Shown here piece after piece: positions 14,728-21,430 of a DNA stretch of 26,479 nucleotides. The stretch comes from Candidatus Kerfeldbacteria bacterium (GTDB lineage Bacteria > Patescibacteriota > Patescibacteriia > SBBC01 > JACPUP01). Each line of letters starts with the position of its first letter. Within the stretch, counting starts at the first letter, position 1. Position numbers and translations under genes: made by a program. The notes beneath the pieces are model-generated. The model saw only the letters and a program-made list of their open reading frames with translations. It was not told the origin of the DNA and made no database searches. The stretch is taken from positions 1 through 26,479 of the forward strand of contig JACPUP010000019.1 of NCBI GenBank assembly GCA_016192205.1, read 5' to 3'.

Positions 14728-14747
14728 AACAAAAAAAGATGTATACT
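14720..14747 (+). promoter_or_regulatory. Predicted promoter of the rib cassette, spanning the junction
   Basis: TATACT (14742-14747) lies just before the FMN riboswitch. The only -35 candidate, TTCCAC (14720-14725, 16-bp spacer), is poor and lies across the host/foreign junction, so the -35 region may have been replaced at integration. Confidence 0.45.
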
Positions 14748-14753
14748 ATAAAT

Positions 14754-14867
14754 ATTCCTTCGGGGTTGGGTGCAAGTCCCAATCGGTGGTATAGCCCACG
14801 AGTCCTGAAAGGACATGATTTGGTGAAATTCCAAAGCCGACCGTATAGTCGGGATGAAAGAAGGAAC
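14754..14867 (+). promoter_or_regulatory. FMN riboswitch (RFN element)
   Basis: The P1 stem is ATTCCTTC with GAAGGAAC. The conserved core follows in order: CGGGGTTGGGTGCAAGTCCC, AATCGGTGGTATAGCCCACGAG, the hairpin TCCTGAAAGGA, TTTGGTGAAATTCCAAA, and GCCGACCGTATAGTCGGGATG. This matches the RFN consensus (GGGGNNGGG, CGGNGGTA, GCCCRCGA, GCCGAC, GGATG). It senses FMN and controls the rib genes just downstream. A terminator follows 32 nt later, so control is probably by transcription termination. Confidence 0.96.
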
Positions 14868-14898
14868 AATTGCCGTCATTTTTGATGGAAATTTTCTA

Positions 14899-14922
14899 AA
14901 CCCCGAAGTGTCGGGTTTTTTT
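14899..14922 (+). terminator. Riboswitch-controlled intrinsic terminator
   Basis: CCCGA-AGTG-TCGGG is followed by a run of seven T. It lies between the riboswitch and the ribE start (7 nt before the ATG), the usual place for the FMN-controlled off switch. The GC stem is short, five pairs. Confidence 0.8.
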
Positions 14923-14928
14923 AATGCT

Positions 14929-15510
14929 ATGTTTACAGGAATTATTACTCATTTAGGCACAGTCTTTAGTAAAACAAAAACCAGTTTAATTCTTAAAACT
15001 GATAAGGATTTTTTGACTGGATTAGAAAAAGGCACAAGTGTTGCCATAGATGGAATTTGTTTGACAGTGGTAACTTCTAATAAGAATTCCTTTGGGGTAA
15101 ATATTATGTCAGAAACAACGGACAGAACAAATATACAATATTTACAATCAGGAAATCTGGTTAATCTAGAACTGCCGACAACACCGAATTCATTTTTATC
15201 GGGCCACATCGTTCAAGGACATATTGACGGTACTGGAAGATTGCAAGGCATTATTAATAAAAATAATAGCTACATTCTAAAATTTTCAATTTCTAACTCT
15301 CTTACGAAGTATGTGGCTGAGAAAGGATCAATTGCAGTAAACGGCATCTCTTTAACCGTAATCAAGTCAGTCGAAAACTATTTTACTGTTGGCATTATCC
15401 CTCACACGTGGGCAAAAACAATGCTCCACACAATTAAAGTTGGTAATTTTGTCAATGTTGAAGTTGATATTGTTGCAAAGTATTTAGAAAAATTATTACC
15501 GAGGAAATAA
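14929..15510 (+). CDS. ribE: Riboflavin synthase alpha subunit
   Basis: This 193-aa protein dismutates two 6,7-dimethyl-8-ribityllumazine molecules to riboflavin. It begins with the family start MFTGIITHLG and has the two repeated lumazine-binding halves: SVAIDGICLTVV and SGHIVQGHIDGTG in the first, SIAVNGISLTVI and IIPHTWAKT in the second. ATG 14929 is chosen because the protein family starts there; the longer frame from 14854 would run through the riboswitch and terminator. No clear Shine-Dalgarno is visible, as the T-tract precedes it. Codon use is AT-rich, unlike the flanking genes. Confidence 0.96.
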   Translation: MFTGIITHLGTVFSKTKTSLILKTDKDFLTGLEKGTSVAIDGICLTVVTSNKNSFGVNIMSETTDRTNIQYLQSGNLVNLELPTTPNSFLSGHIVQGHIDGTGRLQGIINKNNSYILKFSISNSLTKYVAEKGSIAVNGISLTVIKSVENYFTVGIIPHTWAKTMLHTIKVGNFVNVEVDIVAKYLEKLLPRK

Positions 15511-15515
15511 ATATT

Positions 15516-15959
15516 ATGAAAAAAACGGGCAAAATGAGAATTGCCATTATCAGTAGTTCTTTTCGAGCAGAAGTAACTGAGAATTTGGAGAAATACTGCA
15601 TTGCTACGTTTAAAAAGAAAGGGGTAACTAGAAGTCAAATAGACATTTTCAGAGTTCCCGGATCACTAGAAATTCCACTGATTGCAAGAAAAGTAGCGAA
15701 GAAAAAAACGTATGACGCAATTATTGCTTTTGGTGCAATTGTCAAAGGTAAAACTTATCACTTTGAACAAATTGCTAACGAGTGTGCAAGAGGCTGTATG
15801 GAGGTTTCTTTAAAGTATGAAGTCCCAGTAATTTTTGAAGTATTAGCTGTGTACAACATACAAGACGCAATCGAGAGAGCCACTCGAAAAGAAGAGAATA
15901 AGGGAGTCGAAGCGGCTCTAACCGCACTGGAAATGATTAAAATAATTTCAAATATATGA
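15516..15959 (+). CDS. ribH: 6,7-dimethyl-8-ribityllumazine synthase
   Basis: This 147-aa enzyme joins 5-amino-6-ribitylaminouracil and dihydroxybutanone phosphate to give lumazine. Motifs are IISSSF near the N-terminus, FRVPGSLEIP, AFGAIVKGKTYHFEQIANE containing the catalytic His, and a C-terminal NKGVEAALTALEM. The usual GVLT segment is changed to FEVLAVYN, a mild oddity. A GAGGAAAT ribosome site lies before the ATG at 15516; ATG 15534 is an alternative. It starts 5 nt after ribE, and its stop overlaps the ribBA start by ATGA. Confidence 0.95.
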   Translation: MKKTGKMRIAIISSSFRAEVTENLEKYCIATFKKKGVTRSQIDIFRVPGSLEIPLIARKVAKKKTYDAIIAFGAIVKGKTYHFEQIANECARGCMEVSLKYEVPVIFEVLAVYNIQDAIERATRKEENKGVEAALTALEMIKIISNI

Positions 15960-17185
15960 ACAGCTTTTTCTCAACAATACCAGAAGCGTTAGATCAGATT
16001 AAAAAAGGTAGGTTGCTTATTTTGGTAGATAGCCCAAAACGTGAGAATGAGGGAGATTTTTATATTCCTGCCGACAAAATCAGTCCCCAACATATTATTA
16101 CAATGATTCAGAAAGGAGGAGGATTAGTTTGCGCTGCAATTACTCAAGCGCAGGCTTATCGTCTATCTCTTCCTTTGATGATTGATCCCCTAAGCAATAC
16201 TGAAAAAACAAAGGTCAACTTTACTATTTCTGTCAATGCCAAAAGAGGCGTTACTACCGGTGTGTCTGCTTTTGACCGAGCAAAAACTATTAGGATTTTA
16301 GCAGATCCAAAATCTAAACAATCAGATATTACTAAACCCGGACACGTTTTTGGTTTAGTGACAAAACAAGGCGGGGTTTTAGAAAGAGACGGTCATACCG
16401 AAGCGGCAGTTGATTTAGCCAGAATCGCTAATCTTACGCCAGCAGGAGTTTTGTGTGAGATTATCGGAATTGATGGAAGAATGGCCGGGTTTAAAGATCT
16501 TGTAAGTCTTTCCCAAAAACTTAATATCAAGATGGTTTCAATAAATGACCTTATAAAATATCTGAAAAGAAGTCCCCTACCACCATTGCCAGAGAAATCG
16601 GAAGTGATCAAAGTTGCCACATCCACACTGCCAACGATATACGGAACATTCCAAATCTCAATATATAAGTCTATCACGGACAACCGTGAACATGCTGTTT
16701 TGTTAAAAGGAAATGCGAGACAACCGTTATTAACCCGGGTTCATTCCCAATGTTTTACTGGTGATACACTTTTTTCTTTGAGATGTGATTGCAAACAACA
16801 GTTACATCAAAGTATGAAATTGATAAATAAAGCTCCGAGCGGTGTTATTTTATACCTTGACCAAGAAGGCAGGGGTATTGGGTTAGCGACTAAAATCAAA
16901 GCATATTCATTGCAAGATCAAGGCCTCGATACAGTCGAAGCCAATCACAAACTTGGTTTTCCGGCTGACGCCAGGAATTACGAGGTAGCAGCTCACATTT
17001 TAAAAGATCTGGGAATTAAAAAAATTAATCTTTTGACAAATAATCCAGATAAAGAAAAACAACTTGCGAGTTTTGGAATCAGTATTACCAAGTGTATTCC
17101 TATAGAAAGTCAGCCTAACGTAGCAAATACCAAGTATCTTGCTACAAAGAAACATAAATTAGGTCATCGATTAAGAAGGGTGTAA
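15956..17185 (+). CDS. ribBA: Bifunctional 3,4-dihydroxy-2-butanone-4-phosphate synthase / GTP cyclohydrolase II
   Basis: This 409-aa fusion provides both entry substrates of riboflavin synthesis. The N-terminal half (about 1-205) has RENEGD (residues 29-34), FTISVNAKRGVTTGVSAFDR and GHTEAAVDL, as in RibB. The C-terminal half has RVHSQCFTGDTLFSLRCDC with the three zinc Cys, DQEGRGIGL, and LGFPADARNYEVAAHIL, as in RibA. Both domains look intact. It overlaps ribH by 4 nt and is followed 6 nt later by the broken ribD. Codon use is AT-rich. Confidence 0.96.
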   Translation: MNSFFSTIPEALDQIKKGRLLILVDSPKRENEGDFYIPADKISPQHIITMIQKGGGLVCAAITQAQAYRLSLPLMIDPLSNTEKTKVNFTISVNAKRGVTTGVSAFDRAKTIRILADPKSKQSDITKPGHVFGLVTKQGGVLERDGHTEAAVDLARIANLTPAGVLCEIIGIDGRMAGFKDLVSLSQKLNIKMVSINDLIKYLKRSPLPPLPEKSEVIKVATSTLPTIYGTFQISIYKSITDNREHAVLLKGNARQPLLTRVHSQCFTGDTLFSLRCDCKQQLHQSMKLINKAPSGVILYLDQEGRGIGLATKIKAYSLQDQGLDTVEANHKLGFPADARNYEVAAHILKDLGIKKINLLTNNPDKEKQLASFGISITKCIPIESQPNVANTKYLATKKHKLGHRLRRV

Positions 17186-17191
17186 CCTTTT

Positions 17192-17322
17192 ATGCGTACT
17201 TCTTCTATTTCTGATGAATACTTCGTAGGTGAAACATTGAAATTGGAAAAAATGCGATGGGATGGACCAATCCTAATCCCACGGTCGGAGCGGTTATTGT
17301 AAAGAGTGGTCAAATATTGCTG
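17192..17322 (+). pseudogene. Frameshifted and truncated ribD remnant
   Basis: The ATG at 17192 opens MRTSSISDEYFVGETLKLEK, like the start of RibD deaminase. The frame then runs into a stop, while a shifted frame from about 17260 encodes GWTNPNPTVGAVIVKSGQI, the conserved RibD block. So one frameshift lies near 17245-17260. Homology ends near 17322, where GC-rich sequence resumes, and the catalytic HAE and zinc-Cys region is missing. The diaminohydroxyphosphoribosylaminopyrimidine deaminase/reductase step is therefore not encoded here. Confidence 0.85.
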
Positions 17323-17457
17323 GAGGCGTAGCTCCGCCTGTGGCGGGATGCGGAGGATGAAGGGTTAGGTGACCCGTGCCGCCGGTCGTCCCGCACCACT
17401 TCGGGTGCATGACCTTCGCTCCGTTTCGAGAATCGAACCAAGGCAGTGCCGAGGGCG
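17323..17457. other. GC-rich junction segment, hairpins only
   Basis: Between the broken ribD and the right tRNA repeat I see only hairpins: CTCCGC/GCGGAG (about 17331-17354) and GGTC..GCACC/GGGTGC..GACC (about 17385-17415). A T-arm-like GGTTCGATTC on the minus strand near 17431-17440 has no matching stem. No gene is apparent. Confidence 0.4.
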
Positions 17458-17584
17458 GGAATCGCCACCCTACGGGTGGTCACCCGCAGGGTGAAACCCG
17501 CTTGTAATGCCGCCGGTCGGAGTCGAACCGACATGTCCTTTCGAACACGACATTTTAAGTCCTGCGCGTATACCAGTTCCGCCA
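17458..17584 (-). repeat. Right copy of the inverted tRNA-Leu repeat
   Basis: This is the inverted counterpart of 14268-14394. It covers most of the tRNA-like gene and the two short hairpins after its 3' end. The two copies and the cassette between them form a large inverted-repeat structure. Confidence 0.85.
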
Positions 17585-17591
17585 CCTCGGC
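17508..17591 (-). tRNA. Chimeric or degenerate tRNA-Leu (UAA)
   Basis: On the minus strand this 84-nt copy keeps the D-arm, the CTTAAAA anticodon loop, the long variable arm, the T-arm and the 3' half of the intact tRNA-Leu. Its 5' acceptor strand is GCCGAGG, which mispairs with CGGCGGC at two positions. Its 5' anticodon strand is CAGGA, which mispairs with TGTCG. It looks like the 5' half of one tRNA-Leu joined to the 3' half of another near the anticodon loop. It is probably non-functional, though a TATAGT box lies upstream. Confidence 0.8.
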
Positions 17592-17650
17592 CCATTACCA
17601 TGGCAACTATAATGAACCGCAGCGAAGAGAGTAAGGTGTCGAGTGGGGTA

Positions 17651-18244
17651 TTACTTTGCGACAACTGCGAACCGGGCGTTGACCGCGTCCCAGTTGACGT
17701 TGTTGAGTACCGCCTGGATGTACGCCTTGCGGTCCGAACCGTAATCAATGAAGTAGGCGTGCTCGTAGCAGTCAATGGTCCACAGCGGCACTGACCCCCA
17801 CACCCCACCGTGGTTGTGGGCGTCCGCAAGAAAGTTGCGAATCTTCCCGTCCGTGGGATCATAGGCGGTGATCATCCAGCCGCGGGCGGCCTTGGCGCAA
17901 GCAATCGCGTCCTCGACGAACGCCTCCCACGACCCGAAGTCTAATCGGACCTTTCGTACGAATGGTCCGTCGGTCGGCTTCCCGTCGCCGCCGAGCGTCT
18001 CGAAGTACAACTCGTGGAGAATCTGTCCGTCGGCGTTGAACGTCTCCTCGAGTTTCAGCGCGCGGTAAGGAGAGTACGTGGCCGCGGACTTCGAGCGGTC
18101 AGCAGTCTTGAGCGCCTCCTCAATCTCGTTGCGCTTGGTGACGTAGCCCGCGTAGAGCTTGTCGTGGTGGATCTCGTTCGTCTTGGCCGAAATCCCCTTT
18201 AAAGCGTCTTTACCCCAGGGCAGGTCTTTGATGCTGAATGGCAT
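17651..18244 (-). CDS. Fe/Mn superoxide dismutase
   Basis: This 197-aa enzyme removes superoxide in the cytoplasm. The four ligands can be placed: His 26 in EIHHDKLYAGYV, His in ILHELYFETLGG, and Asp and His in TIDCYEHAYFIDYG. The metal cannot be decided from these residues. The second-shell region reads HNHGGVWGSVPLW, and Cys replaces the common Val before Tyr-Glu-His, giving IDCYEHAY instead of DVWEHAY. The start is ATG 18244 (MPFSIKDLPWG); no strong ribosome site is visible. The tRNA-like gene lies 59 bp downstream in the same direction. A truncated paralogue lies beyond the rib cassette. Confidence 0.93.
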   Translation of the reverse strand: MPFSIKDLPWGKDALKGISAKTNEIHHDKLYAGYVTKRNEIEEALKTADRSKSAATYSPYRALKLEETFNADGQILHELYFETLGGDGKPTDGPFVRKVRLDFGSWEAFVEDAIACAKAARGWMITAYDPTDGKIRNFLADAHNHGGVWGSVPLWTIDCYEHAYFIDYGSDRKAYIQAVLNNVNWDAVNARFAVVAK

Positions 18245-18348
18245 AGACGATGTAAAAGTAGCAAGGTTAAGGGTGAAGAGTCAAAGCCGTGGCCGGGGTG
18301 ATGAGAGGAAAGTAAAAATGTTGGCGCTGTTTGTCGGCGAGAGAAAAT

Positions 18349-18425
18349 CCATTCGCACATTTGTACGAAAGTTAGAATAGTTTCGGCGGCTGAGAATTCG
18401 CATTTTCGTACGATATTGCGAATGG
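18349..18425. repeat. Two-part inverted repeat upstream of sod
   Basis: CCATTCGCA (18349-18357) is the exact inverse of TGCGAATGG (18417-18425). Inside it GTACGAAA (18363-18370) is the exact inverse of TTTCGTAC (18404-18411). The 77-bp element lies in the 272-bp space between sod and the TPR gene, upstream of the sod promoter region. It could be a small non-autonomous element or a pair of operator sites. The rest of the spacer shows no gene. Confidence 0.6.
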
Positions 18426-18508
18426 AAAAACATTGCGGTGCGAGGCTGGCTCTTCTGAAATCGCTGCCTCGCCCTACCAGCCATCTCCCCGCGTTCCTTT
18501 AGGACAAA

Positions 18509-18533
18509 AGCCCCGGCTACGGTTGTCGGGGCT
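18509..18533 (-). terminator. Terminator of the TPR gene
   Basis: On the minus strand AGCCCCG pairs with CGGGGCT and is followed by TTTTGT. The TAG stop of the TPR gene lies inside the loop, so the hairpin overlaps the gene end. Confidence 0.75.
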
Positions 18534-19008
18534 CTTGCTCGTTGAGGCGGTCAAGCGCCTGACGGGCGAGCCTGTACTCGGGCGCTGCAGCGAGCGCTGC
18601 TTCGTACTGGCGCCGTGCCTGTTCGGGTTCGCCGAGCTTCTCGTAGGCGAAGCCGAGATTGTAGAACGCCTTCTCGGGCGTCTCGTACCCGACGCGGAGC
18701 GCCTCCTGAAGGTACGGGATGGCTTCGGCCGGCCGGCCGAGCCCCACCAGACAGGCGCCCAGGTTGTTCCAGCCGTTGCCGTACGTCGGGTCAACGTCGA
18801 TGGCGGTGCGGAGCAGATCATGAGCGGTGTCGAAACGGCCTCGCACCATTTCGATCAGCGCCTCGTCCACGTAGGCGGCCGCGTTCTCCAGCGTCTGGTG
18901 AGAGCGCTGGCAGTAATACGTCGCACGATCGAGGTCATCCGACTCGCAGTATTCCTTGGCGAGTTCGAGGTAATCGTCGGACAGGGCCAACGCTGTTCGA
19001 GGGTCCAA
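18517..19008 (-). CDS. Tetratricopeptide-repeat (TPR) protein
   Basis: TTG 19008 is chosen because AGGAGGAG lies just upstream. The 163-aa product is all helical with about four TPR-like repeats: ALIEMVRGRFDTAHDLLRTA, GWNNLGACLVGLGRPAEAI, AFYNLGFAYEKLGEPEQARR and a preceding degenerate unit. TPRs are protein-binding scaffolds. No signal peptide is seen, so it is likely cytoplasmic. It is divergent from the unknown gene at 19498 and has its own promoter. Its partner is unknown. Confidence 0.85.
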   Translation of the reverse strand: MDPRTALALSDDYLELAKEYCESDDLDRATYYCQRSHQTLENAAAYVDEALIEMVRGRFDTAHDLLRTAIDVDPTYGNGWNNLGACLVGLGRPAEAIPYLQEALRVGYETPEKAFYNLGFAYEKLGEPEQARRQYEAALAAAPEYRLARQALDRLNEQEPRQP

Positions 19009-19041
19009 GTCTCCTCCTCTCCGGTGCAAAGGGCTGGCAGC

Positions 19042-19069
19042 AGTATAGCGCTGGTCAGACTAACGTCAA
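19042..19069 (-). promoter_or_regulatory. Predicted promoter of the TPR gene
   Basis: On the minus strand TTGACG (19069-19064) and TATACT (19047-19042) are separated by 16 bp, placing transcription about 28 nt before the TTG start. Confidence 0.65.
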
Positions 19070-19497
19070 ACGTCGATGGGAGATCAACAGGAAAAGTGGG
19101 GAACCCTCGGCAATCGAGAGTCCCCCACCGAAACGGGGTCAGGCACGGCCCGTCGGCAATCTGGAGACAGTGCCCTCCCCCGATTGGCTTCGAAGCCACC
19201 CACCCCCCAGGCGGCGGGAGAACGCGACCTCTCGGCCCTTGCGCACGGGTGAAGCTGCGTTCGATGATCGTTTTCAGCCATCCCGCAGCCCGTGTGCAAT
19301 ATTCGCAGTGTACGCCTCTCACACCGGTGGTCAAGCGCACCGGTCATCCCCTGCTGGCTTGACGAACCGGGCGCTGACGTGGTTACGTATCCGCACTCGG
19401 AGGGATGCTTCTTTACATATCCGAGTCCGCCAGGCACGCCGGCGGAGAAATGGGCGTCCATGGTAGTAGGGTAGCCGAACCATCGGAGGAATGTGTC
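19070..19497. other. Long intergenic region with hairpins, no gene seen
   Basis: Apart from the TPR promoter, this stretch holds a strong hairpin at about 19096-19128 (GTGGGG..CCTCG/CGAG..CCCCAC). An inverted repeat ACTCGGA/TCCGAGT lies at 19395-19426, and a weak promoter-like TTGACG near 19359 faces the 19498 gene. Open frames across it show no coding character. Confidence 0.5.
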
Positions 19498-20223
19498 GTG
19501 TTCATCAACATCTACGGTGAAGACCAGCACAACGCCTGTGGCACGCTGGAAGAGACCGACCTGATATCGTTCCATTACACGGGCGCGACGGTGCAGTCGG
19601 TGCAGATCGTCGGCCTCAACGGGCAGCTCCGCCAGCCGCGGATCGTCAAGGTCAACGGACAGCGGGCGGAACATGATCCGGGACCGATACCGGCACGAGA
19701 CGGGATCGGGAACGGCTGCATTATCACGACGGTGGGCGGCAGCGGCATTAGCAGGCCATTCTCGCAACTCCGGTACTTCTTCCGCGGGCGCGTACACCAG
19801 GATATGTTTCTGGTTCTCGATCTCGCCGAGAAGGGAGGAGCGGATCAGCCTGCGCCGTTCCAGACGACCGACGTGTTCAACGCGCTCTGGCTGGGCCGGA
19901 AGCGGTTGACGGTCCAGACCTCGACCGACTTCGAGCGGCTCTCCACCGTCCTCCAGTGGGGCGAGGGTGCGGAGAGGTGGTTCGACGCTGGTCCGTGGGG
20001 CAAGATCCGCGGGCCGCAGGCCGCACCGTTCTTCCAGCAGCAGTTCTCGATGGTCAACATGGTCATCGAGACCATGCACACAGTGGAGCGCAACCTCCGC
20101 CGGAGTCTGGACACGGACTACGACGTGTCCGAGGGACTCCAGCGGGCCGCCCGCGCCTTCTGGGAGCACATTCTGCTCCACCGGTTCCTGACCGGACTCG
20201 GATACAGCGACCCGCGCCACTGA
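19498..20223 (+). CDS. Hypothetical protein, no family recognised
   Basis: GTG 19498 is chosen because GGAGGA lies 7 nt upstream. The 241-aa protein has a beta-rich N-terminal half (VQSVQIVGLNGQLRQPRIVK, LRYFFRGRVHQDMFLVLDLA) and a helical C-terminal half (FSMVNMVIETMHTVERNLRR, AARAFWEHILLHRFLTGLGY). No signal peptide or membrane segment is visible. Codon use is like the host genes, so it is probably real. A GC-rich hairpin follows the stop. It stands alone, divergent from the TPR gene. Confidence 0.75.
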   Translation: MFINIYGEDQHNACGTLEETDLISFHYTGATVQSVQIVGLNGQLRQPRIVKVNGQRAEHDPGPIPARDGIGNGCIITTVGGSGISRPFSQLRYFFRGRVHQDMFLVLDLAEKGGADQPAPFQTTDVFNALWLGRKRLTVQTSTDFERLSTVLQWGEGAERWFDAGPWGKIRGPQAAPFFQQQFSMVNMVIETMHTVERNLRRSLDTDYDVSEGLQRAARAFWEHILLHRFLTGLGYSDPRH

Positions 20224-20240
20224 TGGGCGGAACGCAACGA

Positions 20241-20267
20241 CCGGGGGGAGCACTTCACTCCTCCCGG
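20241..20267 (+). terminator. GC-rich hairpin after the 19498 gene
   Basis: CCGGGGGGAG pairs with CTCCTCCCGG across a 7-nt loop with one mismatch. There is no T-tract, so termination is uncertain. Confidence 0.5.
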
Positions 20268-20289
20268 CCGCCTTGACATTGTCCGCTCT

Positions 20290-20418
20290 TTAGGAAAACG
20301 TCTTCCGAAGGACGAGGAACTCGCCCATGATCTGGGCGCCGCCGACGAGAACGTAGAGGTAGACGACGGGGTCGTAGTCGTCGAGACCGGAGAACCCGTC
20401 GGAGGACTTGTGAAACAA
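20290..20418 (-). pseudogene. Duplicated 3' end of the acetyltransferase gene (copy c)
   Basis: The minus strand encodes SGLDDYDPVVYLYVLVGGAQ, then IMGEFLVLRK and a TAA stop. This is nearly the same as the C-terminus of the double-GNAT protein at 22884-23828. The homology begins at the SGLDDYDP segment, so only ~35 residues are present. It lies downstream of a terminator and has no plausible ribosome site. Confidence 0.8.
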
Positions 20419-20419
20419 A

Positions 20420-20450
20420 AAAGAGGGGGCCTGACCACGGTCAGGCCCCC
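20420..20450 (-). terminator. Intrinsic terminator after the A1-B1 pair
   Basis: On the minus strand GGGGGCCTGACC pairs with GGTCAGGCCCCC and is followed by CTCTTTTTTG. The same terminator, with the same downstream sequence, is found at 21565-21595. Confidence 0.9.
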
Positions 20451-20469
20451 GAGAACAGAGCAGACGGAG

Positions 20470-20697
20470 CTAGCGCCTCTTCATCGATGTCGAACGACGC
20501 CGGGGAGGACGTTCCCAAGTGAACCATTCGACCGTGAAGGCGTAGCCACTGAAGAAAATGAGTAGAGCAACGGCCACCATCAACATGGTGAATTCTGCTC
20601 CCCGGACGCCAATCAGCCGACACAACAACACGATGACGCCCGAGAAGATTGTGGTCAGCCCAACTCGCACGAGAAGGCTGGTAAGGTAGTCTTTCAC
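20470..20697 (-). CDS. Small two-TM membrane protein (B1)
   Basis: GTG 20697 is chosen over ATG 20700 because it gives the MKDYL start of its two paralogues and better spacing to AGGAGG. The 75-aa protein has two hydrophobic helices and the C-terminal signature VEWFTWERPPRRR, which matches EWFTPxSHxRxLF of B2 and B3 only in part. Its start overlaps the A1 stop (GTGA), so the two are translationally coupled. Function is unknown. Confidence 0.78.
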   Translation of the reverse strand: MKDYLTSLLVRVGLTTIFSGVIVLLCRLIGVRGAEFTMLMVAVALLIFFSGYAFTVEWFTWERPPRRRSTSMKRR

Positions 20698-21362
20698 CAT
20701 GACCTCCTGATCAGCGGAAAACGCTTGAGGATAGCGCGAAATTGTTCGAGTGCCTGGAAGGAGACGAACGGCACACCCGGTCCTGCCTGGATGCCAGCTT
20801 GACGTCGAATCGCCAGCTCGTAGATGAGCACTGCGACCCATCCGATCGCGATGAGTGTAGCGGTCATCGGCAAGCCAACCTCGGGACCCACCAGTCGTTC
20901 CCACAGCAACCAGAATGCGATCACAATGACCATTACGACCAGTTGCAGTCGTGGAATGACGGCCAATTGACGGCGATCTTCGGTGCGAGGATACTCCCGC
21001 ATTGTCGCCACTGCCCAAATCGAACCGACGATGAGGATCAGCGCGATGTAGAACAGGAAGGACACCTTCCCCTCGAGCGCTCGGGCGGCCGCGCCGTAGC
21101 CGCAGCCTGCGATGATGATCTCGATGAAGAACCGACGGTAGCTGGGGAATGGATTCCGGAGCGTCAGCAGCCGTCCGTGGAGCCAATCCCAGAGTAGGAA
21201 GTAGAACGTCCCCAGGACGAGGAGCGAACTTTTGACCTTCACTGTGAGTAGGATGGGTTCCAAGAGAATGTCGTCGAACAACTTGGCCACGATGAGGCCA
21301 AAGACGACCGCGTAGAGGAAGTCGACAAACGCCAACAGGGCGTCGTTGACCTTTTCGTCCAC
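20694..21362 (-). CDS. Six-TM membrane protein (A1), paralogue of A2
   Basis: This 222-aa protein starts at GTG 21362 after GGAGG. About six membrane helices are visible: around residues 10-29, 43-63, 78-98, 102-120, 133-153 and 163-184. It is clearly homologous to A2: both start MDEKVND, and both have WDWLHGRLLTLRNPFPSYRR, GYGAAARALEG and GPGVPF. The loops diverge more than these segments, so the conserved Arg/Pro/Tyr segment after helix 2 may be functional. I recognise no family; the layout resembles small six-helix channel proteins only loosely. B1 follows with overlap. Confidence 0.8.
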   Translation of the reverse strand: MDEKVNDALLAFVDFLYAVVFGLIVAKLFDDILLEPILLTVKVKSSLLVLGTFYFLLWDWLHGRLLTLRNPFPSYRRFFIEIIIAGCGYGAAARALEGKVSFLFYIALILIVGSIWAVATMREYPRTEDRRQLAVIPRLQLVVMVIVIAFWLLWERLVGPEVGLPMTATLIAIGWVAVLIYELAIRRQAGIQAGPGVPFVSFQALEQFRAILKRFPLIRRSW

Positions 21363-21401
21363 CTTGTTTCACCTCCAAAATGTCAAAGACCGAGTGCAAA
21401 G

Positions 21402-21430
21402 AACGTAGGCCCGATCCCGATACGTGTCAA
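21402..21430 (-). promoter_or_regulatory. Promoter in front of A1, overlapping an acetyltransferase stop codon
   Basis: On the minus strand TTGACA (21430-21425) and TACGTT (21407-21402) are 17 bp apart. The TGA stop of acetyltransferase fragment b is part of the TTGACA. An identical arrangement precedes A2. Confidence 0.6.

Noticed and set aside
14854..14928. N-terminal extension of ribE through the riboswitch end
   Set aside because: Riboflavin synthase starts MFTGI at 14929; the extension would translate part of the RFN element and the terminator.
17323..17457. A further tRNA on the minus strand (GGTTCGATTC near 17431-17440)
   Set aside because: The T-stem and acceptor stem cannot be paired and no anticodon arm can be drawn.
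19084..20253. Long 389-codon minus-strand frame over the 19498 gene
   Set aside because: The plus-strand frame has a ribosome site and protein-like composition; the minus frame is a shadow with repetitive Arg/Pro/Val content and extends into hairpin-rich noncoding sequence.
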